A program made the position numbers and the translations under genes. DNA of 14,259 nucleotides. It comes from Roseicyclus sp. (lineage in GTDB: Bacteria > Pseudomonadota > Alphaproteobacteria > Rhodobacterales > Rhodobacteraceae). The DNA is taken from assembly GCA_018401055.1 (NCBI GenBank), contig JAGYLB010000131.1, positions 18,266-32,524 on the forward strand, in the 5' to 3' direction. Shown in pieces: positions 5,556-14,259 of this stretch; the stretch's first letter is position 1, and the number at the start of each line of letters is the position of its first letter. Under the pieces are notes generated by a model. The model saw nothing but the letters and a program-made list of their open reading frames with translations, had not been told where the DNA came from and did not search any database.

Positions 5556-8224
5556 GTGTTAAAGGACTCTTCTTATCGGCTCCACGCGCGCGATCCACTC
5601 GGCACTTGGGTACGAGGGCGATGGCGCGACCAATCCTCGCTTCTTACTTATTGGGGTCCCCAAAAAAGCGATGTCGATTCCTTAGATGCACCGAGTCAAG
5701 GTCAGGCTGCCAATAAAAATCAGCTTTCTGAGCATATGCAGGAAGTTGTGGAGACGTACCTCCTCAGCCAACTGGATACCGACACGGCTAGTGGTCTTCG
5801 CCGACAGCTGAAGAAGCACCTGAAAAAGCTCAGACTCACCGATTTCGTGGACGGCGAGTCTCATGATGCCTGGACAGGTGCTCTGGGTCTGGCCACAGCT
5901 CAGAATCTAGCTGCGAAGGTTGCGAACCGGTCCCAGCTCAGCCCTGCAGATCATGAGGTGCTGTGGCTACTGCTTACCGAGGCTCCCTTGCAATTCGGTT
6001 ATTGGGGGCCGTTCAAGACCGCGCTGAAACACCTTGATCCTGGGTTGATGCCCAAGGCATTCGGCATAGCTCTGGCGCGCCTATCCGAGCGTTCAGAAAC
6101 CACTGCCTCCTATGCAGAGGTGGAGGACTTGGACTGGATGGCGGCATTCACAGACATCCCCAGCGAAAGCACCATGCTGTACATGGCCAGGCGCATGCGG
6201 CGCCAGCTGGCAATGATCGGCCGCAATGATCCAGATCTTTACACGTCCATTGCCACCAGCCTGCTGCAGACCTGGGACACCACACTGGGTACCTACAGCT
6301 TCCTACCTGCCTATGTGTTGGGCGGAGATCATAAGATTCTAAATAATACCGGTCGATTTGTAGCCCTTCCCTTAGACCAGTCGTCGCGTCGTGATGCCCA
6401 TCCCAAGGCCTGGGATAGTCATCGGGACCTGCTGCGAAACCTGTTGCCTCAAGTCACGGTGTCGGTCGAGACTTTTACGTTCGCTTCTCAGGTTCTGTTG
6501 GCAGCTGGAGAGACTCTTCCTAGTCCAACGGTCAGACAGTTGCTCCTGGCTCTCCGTAGCTCTGATCCGCAACTCGTGGCCTGGGGCTGCGCAATTATTC
6601 TGAGACGGCCCTCCCAGTGGAAGTCCCTCAGTGTTGAGCACTGGCGAATATTCCTTGACAAGGCTGAAACGGCCCAAATCATTGAGGTATTCAACAAGCA
6701 GAGCAATACCCCATCACCCAGGACTGTATCGGCAGCGACGAATCTGCTGGCGTCCATGGATAGCCATCAGATCTTTCAGGCAAAAGAGCAACATCACAGC
6801 CAGCTGGTTGCTGAGTTTTACATTAAGGCGATTACGGCTCAGTCAAAATACCTTCGCTACGCCAATTCCCGGGCCACATCTGTCGCCCTGCAAAATCTCT
6901 CTTGCTCGCTGTATTTTGCCGAGCTCGGCGAACTCTTGATAGTCCACCTGTTGCAGTTCGACAGTCGTGAACTGCTTAATCTCTATAGCCAACTGGCAGG
7001 CCAAACAGCTGCTCTCCCAGGCAACCTCACTACGCTGGAGACCATTCTACTGACAGCGAAACTGGATGAAAACCAGCTGCACCAGCTCATTCTCCAGACC
7101 ATCGAGATGCCCGCACCACGGGCGACGGCATTGGCATGGAAGCTTCTTGATCGCTGCAAATACACTAACGATCTCCTCGATGCCATCTGGTGTCGGCTCA
7201 GGGACAACGAAGTTCCAGAGGCGTTCACCCCCCAGAACTGGCAGGAGCGACGGACGGAACTCCTTGGGGAACTACTAGCCCGCAGCTCAGACATCACCGA
7301 CAGAGTTGTTGATCTGCTCCGCAGTGATATCTGGCAGCTCGGCTCCGCCAAACTTGCCCGCTTGATGCTGCATTCCCCCCCTTGTCTACGGGCCATTTGG
7401 CACGCCCTCTCAGCCGAGGAACAAGACGATTCGGCAGAGCTGAGAACCATGCTCGAGGAACAGCCGGCTCTGGCCCTGGCTGTCGGAGACGCACTCCAAG
7501 CTGACGATCTGTCGGTGGCAAGTCCATGGCAGCAACAGTTTTTGCTGCGCTATGTGCGTGAGCGCGAACGCATCAATTCAGATCCGTCCTTTGCGGTGGC
7601 GGCCGTGGCCCTTGGGGAGCTTGCTCTGCAGCAGGATTGCCTGCAACAGCTGAGACGCTCCAACGCTTTGGAAAATGCTGGCTACGTTTGGCTGAGCTTG
7701 GGCTTCCCCAGCCACTCGCAACGATCCGCCTCTATCTGAACGGGTTGGAGACACCCTCGGTTTTCACCGATGCCGTTTTGGCCTGCGTCGACAGCATCGT
7801 GCCCGTGGTTCGGGATCTGGGCATTGAGTTGATCGCCTCCCATACAGAGCGGGTTGAGCATGATCGGCTCTGGCCAGCGTTGAGCCAGTCCGATGACCCT
7901 GTGGTGCAGGCCCGTGTAGCGGCTGAATCCATGCTGCGCAGCTGGCCTGACAGGGATGGCCTCGCCGCCTTTGATCGACGACTGCTCGTGAGAAGGCGTA
8001 CCAACCGCCGGGCCAAGGGGCAGGTGCAGAATCGGCTTACCAGTGAGCAGCTGCTGGCACCGGAGCGGCGGACGGCGCTGCTGGATCTGGCTCGCGGAGC
8101 CAATAGGCAGGATCGCGAATGGGCCATGCGCCGCATCGCGGAGCTGACGTTAAGAGGAGTTCCATTTGATGGTGTGACCATTCGCACGGTCACGACGGCA
8201 GACAACACAGGAGGGATGAACTGA
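5556..8224 (+). CDS. Retron ARM/HEAT-like helical repeat protein, frameshifted near 7675
   Basis: This is the first protein of the retron operon, of about 890 aa once joined. It is Leu-rich and nearly all helical, without recognisable catalytic motifs, as expected for an ARM/HEAT solenoid. A basic helix YMARRMRRQLAMIGRNDPDLY lies at about residues 208-228. The 5' frame (5556-7739) reads sensibly to about codon 707, then turns into unlikely text and stops. The frame 1 nt back (open to 8224) takes over with WLRLAELGLPQPLATIRLYLNGL and ends in TADNTGGMN. The switch fits loss of one base in the GGAAAAT run near 7671-7677. It may be a sequencing error, a disabling mutation or, less likely, recoding. 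The GTG start at 5556 comes right after an in-frame stop and has no good ribosome site; the true start could be downstream, or the 5444 ATG if a second indel exists. The stop overlaps the next start (TGATG). Its role in the retron is inferred from gene order. Confidence 0.8.
8209..8215 (+). promoter_or_regulatory. Shine-Dalgarno site for the SWIM gene
   Basis: AGGAGGG ends 8 nt before the ATG at 8224 and lies inside the end of the ARM gene. It supports the 8224 start and strong, coupled translation of the second retron gene. Confidence 0.8.
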
Positions 8225-9891
8225 TGCTCACCTATACCGGTCGCTACACCGCATCCCAGGCAGCGGTGAGCCCTGCCGCCAGCTCCGTGACCTTCGGTGC
8301 AGACGTGTCTCAGGCTCCTGTTTACCTGAATGTGGAGGTGCTACCGGGCCAAGCCTTTGCACGGCTGATGCTGGCCCTGGGACGGGTGGTGCGCATGCGT
8401 GACACGGCAGTGGCGAAGGATCACTCGGCTTATCAGGCGTGGGTGCACGGTGAGTACCTGAAGGAGCTAGATAGCGAGATGGTTTCCAATGCCCGCCGTG
8501 TCCCAACTCTGCTGGAGAAACGGAAACAGCTGGATGATCGGCTAAACGCACTGCAGAAAGACCTCAAGCCTTACACAAAAGCCATTTCCGTCTACGAGGC
8601 CAGAACGAGTAAGGCTAAGGCCCGGCGTCGTTTCTGGGATTGGCTCTATACCCATAACCGCGAGGCCTGGATCGTGCTCGATCCGATCGTGAGCGTGCAG
8701 CCCGATGCCACCTTCTTCGAGGCGTTTTCGCTTGATGAATCCACCTACGCCCGCGTCACCCTGCCCCACTTAGCAACACGCGGCGAACACAAGCCGGTGC
8801 TTGGCACCACCAACATTGACTTCGGCACGGGCCTCGAAAGGGAACTGGCGCGCACCCGCAGCTACCGTCCACTGCATCTGAGCGTAGGTGCTGATGCGGT
8901 AAGCCTCGACACCGGCGTCTCATCCACGGTTGAGAAGAAAATCGAGCTGCCTGAATCGTGGGTGCAAGGCCTGGTGGAAGTGCAGGCCGCCCTGTCGCTG
9001 GCCCCGGTGGAGCTGCAGCTGCAGGCATCCGCGTTCGCCGATGTGCTCGCGCGACTGGATGCCCAACGGGAACGCCAGGGGCCCAGAGCCCTGATGTTTG
9101 AGCTCCAGCCCGGCCAGCTGGCCAGGGTGGTGGTGCAACCGTGGGGTGATCAATACGTGATCGGCACAGAGCCCTACAGCGGCAGTGAGCCACGAAGCAT
9201 CAAGGTCTGGGGGCGCCGTCGCTTGCGGGTGTTGCGAGAGCTCCTTCCCCTGGCGTCCGACCTCACCGTGCGCCTGGTGGATTCCGGCATGCCCTCCTTC
9301 TGGAGTATTGAGATGGAAGGTATCAGCCTCACGATCGGGCTGTCCGGCTGGACCGCCCAGGATTGGGCCGGCAGAGCTCGGTTTTCGGCATTCACCCCAG
9401 CATCCGGTGGCGATAAGGCAGCCCTTCAACAGGCTGCCGAACTCCTTCTAAAGCAGCATTCCCTATCGGTCGAAGATCTCGCCAAGATCCTGAACCGCAG
9501 CCCTGGAGAATCCCGCGGCCTTCTTCAGGGACTCTGCCTGGCCGGCATGGCCATGTACGAACCGGAGCGCAATCTCTACCGCTGGAGAGCGCTGTTCCCA
9601 ACCCTCAAGCTCGACAGAGATGAGACGGAAGGTCTGGAGGAGCGGATGGGAGTGCAGTTGTTCCGGAAAGGTGCCGTGCAAGTGCAAGGCGACACGATTA
9701 CTGCGGAGGGGAGACAACTTGAAGCAGTTGTTGACACCAGTTCCCCGATGCTCCGTCGTGATCTGGATGGGCGGATCAACTATGCCGCATGCGACTGCTC
9801 CCATTTCCGGCGCCACAAGTTGCGCCAAGGTCCCTGTCGCCACATCGTTGCCCTCAGCCTGGCGGGGGTCTCTGACGATGGCGAACACTGA
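8224..9891 (+). CDS. Retron winged-helix/SWIM zinc-finger protein (WHSWIM-like)
   Basis: The product is 555 aa. A SWIM zinc-binding motif is at the C-terminus: C523-x-C525-x12-C538-x-H540, in the context YAACDCSHF...GPCRHIVALSL. Before it, residues about 405-460 (LSVEDLAKILNRSPGESRGLLQGLCLAGMAMYEP in pieces) read like a helix-turn-helix/winged helix followed by a strand. A charged helical segment with KRKQLDDRLNALQKDL lies around residues 100-120, and the middle is a beta-rich domain of unknown fold. SWIM domains bind DNA or proteins, so a role in binding the msDNA or the ARM protein is reasonable inference. The start overlaps the ARM stop and has a strong ribosome site; the stop overlaps the RT start by 14 nt. 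Gene order and domains match, from memory, the second accessory protein of type XIII retrons. The frame is intact. Confidence 0.88.
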   Translation: MLTYTGRYTASQAAVSPAASSVTFGADVSQAPVYLNVEVLPGQAFARLMLALGRVVRMRDTAVAKDHSAYQAWVHGEYLKELDSEMVSNARRVPTLLEKRKQLDDRLNALQKDLKPYTKAISVYEARTSKAKARRRFWDWLYTHNREAWIVLDPIVSVQPDATFFEAFSLDESTYARVTLPHLATRGEHKPVLGTTNIDFGTGLERELARTRSYRPLHLSVGADAVSLDTGVSSTVEKKIELPESWVQGLVEVQAALSLAPVELQLQASAFADVLARLDAQRERQGPRALMFELQPGQLARVVVQPWGDQYVIGTEPYSGSEPRSIKVWGRRRLRVLRELLPLASDLTVRLVDSGMPSFWSIEMEGISLTIGLSGWTAQDWAGRARFSAFTPASGGDKAALQQAAELLLKQHSLSVEDLAKILNRSPGESRGLLQGLCLAGMAMYEPERNLYRWRALFPTLKLDRDETEGLEERMGVQLFRKGAVQVQGDTITAEGRQLEAVVDTSSPMLRRDLDGRINYAACDCSHFRRHKLRQGPCRHIVALSLAGVSDDGEH

Positions 9892-11296
9892 TGGAGTTCT
9901 GGATCCCCGCTGGCGCAAGCGGATTAAAGAGGTAGGTAAGAATGCCTTTGAAATCGAAGAGATGTTGCGCCTCGGCTTCCTTGAAGCTGATGATCTCCAG
10001 AAGTACCTCAGCTCCAACGGCCTAAGCTTCAAGACCTATCAGAGTACCCTCGCTGAACTGGCAGAAGCCACTGCTGAACTGACCGCAACATCTCTCGAAA
10101 TCGAATCTCTCGGCACGGTTGAGTCAGCACTGGCTGCCATCCGCAGCCGGCGCATCGCGCGGGTGAAGGAGGAAAGGAATCAGCGGCGAACCCTTAAGGA
10201 GGCTGAGCGACTTGTGCGAGAGGAGGCAATCCGTCGCCAGCGCCGAGAAGAACCCACGTTTCTCGGCCGCGGGGTGTCCAACCGACTCCACTACAACGGC
10301 GGCAACGACGACATGCTCAACCAGCTGGACTTGCCCCAGCTGCACAGCTTCAGCGACATCGCATCTGCCCTGAAGCTTGAACCCCAACAGCTGCAGTGGC
10401 TGGTGTACGAGAGGGGTGATAGTCAGGTGGATCACTACATACGGTTCACCATTCCCAAGCGATCTGGTGGCAGTCGGCTGATCTCTAGGCCCAGGCCATC
10501 CCTGCAGAAGGCGCAGCAATGGGTGCAAAACACCATCCTGCATAGCCAACCATTGCATCCAGCTGCCATGGCCTTCAGGCGCGGTGTGTCGATTGTCGAT
10601 AACGCACGTCTGCATTCAGGAACGAAGATTGTCGTGCGCCTTGACCTGAAGGATTTCTTTCCAACCATCACCTTTGCTAGGGTGCGCGGGCTTTTTGAGT
10701 CGTTTGGCTATAACCCAGGAGTGGCCACGGTGCTGTCCCTTCTCTGCACGGATAGTCCACGGGTGCTGCTCAATCTCGACGATCAATGCCATGTGGTGCC
10801 AGTGGGGGAAAGGGCTCTGCCCCAGGGGGCATGTACCTCACCGGCACTGGCCAATTTGGTGAGCCGCAGCCTGGATCGCCGCATCCAGGGCTATGCCAAC
10901 AAAGCCGGATGGGTGTACACGCGCTATGCCGATGATCTCGTGTTCTCCACCACCCAGGAGACGGGCTCACCTCACCGTCTGATCCGCGGCATCAGCGCAG
11001 TCACGCGCGATGAAGGATTTGTCGTGAATGAGCAAAAAACCCGGGTGATGCGGGCACCCAACCGCCAGACCGTTACCGGACTACTGGTCAATCACGACGT
11101 GGGGTTGACCCGCAAGGATCTGCGGCGTGTCCGAGCCTTCCTGCACCGGTGCAGCTCTCAGGGGCTAGAGGTGGTGTCAGCAGAAATTGGCAAAGACGCA
11201 GAATCTGTCGCCCGTGGCCATCTCGCTTATGTGCGAATGATATCGGCAGCCACTTTCGAAAAATTGATCTCCAAGCACGCCTGGCTAAAGCACTGA
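9878..11296 (+). CDS. Retron reverse transcriptase
   Basis: The product is 472 aa. Retron RT signatures are present in order: fingers segment IPKRSGGSR from about residue 192; NARLH (the NAxxH motif) at 242-246; motif A RLDLKDFFPTI with catalytic D256; motif B LPQGACTSPALANL at 314-327; YADD at 350-353 with catalytic D352 and D353; and VTGLLVN at 399-405 (the VTG motif of region Y that recognises the cognate msr). It would copy the msd of the upstream RNA into branched msDNA. About 180 residues precede the RT fold, including a very basic and acidic helix (residues about 89-128, KEERNQRRTLKEAERLV), longer than in typical retron RTs of 300-350 aa. The ATG at 9878 overlaps the SWIM stop and follows a GGCGGGGG tract; upstream in-frame starts lie inside the SWIM gene and read as antithetic text, so I reject them. 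Confidence 0.93.
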   Translation: MANTDGVLDPRWRKRIKEVGKNAFEIEEMLRLGFLEADDLQKYLSSNGLSFKTYQSTLAELAEATAELTATSLEIESLGTVESALAAIRSRRIARVKEERNQRRTLKEAERLVREEAIRRQRREEPTFLGRGVSNRLHYNGGNDDMLNQLDLPQLHSFSDIASALKLEPQQLQWLVYERGDSQVDHYIRFTIPKRSGGSRLISRPRPSLQKAQQWVQNTILHSQPLHPAAMAFRRGVSIVDNARLHSGTKIVVRLDLKDFFPTITFARVRGLFESFGYNPGVATVLSLLCTDSPRVLLNLDDQCHVVPVGERALPQGACTSPALANLVSRSLDRRIQGYANKAGWVYTRYADDLVFSTTQETGSPHRLIRGISAVTRDEGFVVNEQKTRVMRAPNRQTVTGLLVNHDVGLTRKDLRRVRAFLHRCSSQGLEVVSAEIGKDAESVARGHLAYVRMISAATFEKLISKHAWLKH

Positions 11297-11571
11297 TGAA
11301 AGCAAAAGATCACTATTGCCACTTCGTCGCACGCCTTCAAAGCAATCTTGATTGCTGGACTTTTCCGGATATCCGCTAATTGTTCTTGTATGTTCTCATG
11401 GCCTTTAGGTTCTAAAAAAGCAGCAAATCGAAAGACTCCAGCCTGATCACCTTCCATTCGGCACCCTTTGCGCCAAACGCAGAGATCGCAGATGTGAATG
11501 CCATTCACCTCGCAAATCTGCGTCCTTCTCTGACGAGACAGCAGGCTATTACGTTTTCTGGTATTGGCCAT
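11227..11571 (-). CDS. Hypothetical small protein with a Cys cluster
   Basis: This minus-strand frame begins MANTRKRNSLLSRQRR and would give 114 aa (the frame opens a little earlier, at 11595). It holds a possible metal-binding cluster ICDLCVWRKGC, then an ordinary mixed sequence (FRFAAFLEPKG...SPAIKIALKACDEVAIVIF). It is A/T-richer than the retron, like the methyltransferase gene upstream of it in the same direction. The last 70 nt overlap the RT gene end antisense, so the true C-terminus is doubtful and an indel could be hiding the real stop. It has no clear ribosome site, and I do not recognise a family. It may simply be the far end of an acquired segment. Confidence 0.4.
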   Translation of the reverse strand: MANTRKRNSLLSRQRRTQICEVNGIHICDLCVWRKGCRMEGDQAGVFRFAAFLEPKGHENIQEQLADIRKSPAIKIALKACDEVAIVIFCFHQCFSQACLEINFSKVAADIIRT

Positions 11572-11595
11572 TATAGCTTCGCTGTAACGCTGCAC

Positions 11596-11681
11596 TAATC
11601 ATCTCTTTGCACCTTCGCCTTGGTCAAATGGGCAGGCGACAACTTCGCTCTTGTTAGCTGCATATATCCCCTAGTAAGCAA
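11596..11681. other. Short intergenic gap
   Basis: This gap lies between the methyltransferase stop and the small Cys ORF. I see no clear promoter or terminator hairpin in it. Confidence 0.4.
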
Positions 11682-12254
11682 TTAAGTGCATTGCTCAAGC
11701 CTTTCAATTGCTAGATCGCAATACTGCCTATTCATCTCGATTCCAATTGCTTTCTTGCCCATTTTCTTGCATGCTACTAGTGTCGAGCCACTGCCAGAGA
11801 ACGGATCGCAAATAATTCGAGCATCACTCATTTTGCCAACAAGTTTCTGCATGAGCTGAATAGGCTTTTGACTTGGATGAGGTGTGCATATATCCCCGCA
11901 AATCCTTGCTCTAACAGTATTATGTGGAGACACAAACCTGTGAACTCTATAACCCGCTCGCCTACCGCGGAAATAGATTAGCTCGAATTGCGTATTACTT
12001 CCTGTTGCCTTGTCCCAGACATGAAGCCCTTGCCAGTCCAGCGGGAAGCTGGCTGACGGCGTCCAGAAAATGACCTGTGGACATTCAATGCCCTTCAACG
12101 GCTTCAATATTCCGTCATAATACCTGTATTCAGCTTCGTAATTTCCAGGATATGGTGGATCAGTAACAATCGCATCGAAGCACAGTGATGACAATATCTT
12201 CTCACATCTGCCATGGTAAAGAGTTATTCCCTTGGCTGAGTAGCATGCTTCCAT
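11682..12254 (-). CDS. DNA methyltransferase, N6-adenine/N4-cytosine type (beta order)
   Basis: The product is 190 aa. The catalytic motif DPPY is at 32-35, preceded by the usual DAIVT strand. The SAM-binding motif DPFSGSGST comes near the end at 150-158, followed by GIEMNRQYCDLAIERL. This order (catalytic motif first) and the HPSQKP phrase are typical of the beta group of the N6_N4_Mtase family, as in many phage and solitary bacterial enzymes. It transfers a methyl group from S-adenosylmethionine to an exocyclic amino group in DNA; the target site cannot be read, and the region between the motifs that would recognise DNA is short. No restriction endonuclease is recognisable beside it. It lies 30 nt downstream of ligA in the same direction but is clearly A/T-richer, which suggests acquisition. 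All core motifs are intact. Confidence 0.85.
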   Translation of the reverse strand: MEACYSAKGITLYHGRCEKILSSLCFDAIVTDPPYPGNYEAEYRYYDGILKPLKGIECPQVIFWTPSASFPLDWQGLHVWDKATGSNTQFELIYFRGRRAGYRVHRFVSPHNTVRARICGDICTPHPSQKPIQLMQKLVGKMSDARIICDPFSGSGSTLVACKKMGKKAIGIEMNRQYCDLAIERLEQCT

Positions 12255-12284
12255 AAAGCTTATCGAAACTCTTTGATTAATGGG

Positions 12285-14259
<1,975 letters not shown>

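Noticed and set aside
9620..9877. Upstream extension of the RT to an ATG at 9620
   Set aside because: The extra 86 codons lie wholly inside the SWIM gene, including its zinc motif, and read as Arg/Ser-rich shadow text; ATG 9878 gives a sensible overlap and N-terminus.
9878..11296. RT as part of a diversity-generating retroelement or group II intron
   Set aside because: No template/variable repeat pair, no maturase domain and no intron boundaries are seen; NAxxH and VTG plus the msr-msd favour a retron.

Overview
The window looks like chromosomal DNA from a fairly GC-rich bacterium. I favour a cyanobacterium of the Synechococcus/Cyanobium type, but this is inferred from the style of the flanking repair genes and not proven. 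Both flanks carry DNA-repair genes on the minus strand: sbcC-like and sbcD-like genes on the left (1-2493) and NAD-dependent DNA ligase ligA on the right (12285-14259). Between them is an accessory island, mostly on the plus strand.

The main content of the island is a retron (5162-11296). A good sigma70-type promoter (TTGACA, 17 nt, CATAAT) starts a structured non-coding RNA of about 229 nt with the msr-msd hallmarks: an 18-nt a1/a2 inverted repeat closing the RNA, a TAGC with the candidate branching G directly after a1, two compact msr hairpins, and a 29-position msd stem. After a 130-nt leader come three tightly packed genes: a large helical-repeat (ARM/HEAT-like) protein carrying one frameshift, a winged-helix plus SWIM zinc-finger protein, and a reverse transcriptase with the retron signatures NAxxH, YADD and VTG. 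The gene set matches, from memory, the retron class called type XIII (ARM + WHSWIM + RT). Retrons of other types are anti-phage systems in which RT-made msDNA controls an effector; here the effector activity of the ARM and SWIM proteins is unknown.

Upstream of the retron (3392-5140) is an intact gene for a protein of seven 72-76 residue LRV/HEAT-type repeats with a recent internal duplication; it stops 21 nt before the retron promoter. Between sbcD and this gene lie a 50-aa small protein gene and a stretch with a 32-nt remnant resembling the sbcD start. Downstream of the retron, on the minus strand, are a small Cys-containing ORF and a short beta-type DNA methyltransferase, both relatively AT-rich.

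Sequence quality matters here. sbcC, sbcD, the ARM gene and especially ligA show reading-frame breaks. ligA has roughly ten in 2 kb, while the LRV, SWIM and RT genes are intact over about 5 kb. Either the assembly has indel errors concentrated toward its ends, or ligA is decaying. The frameshift in the ARM gene should be judged in that light.
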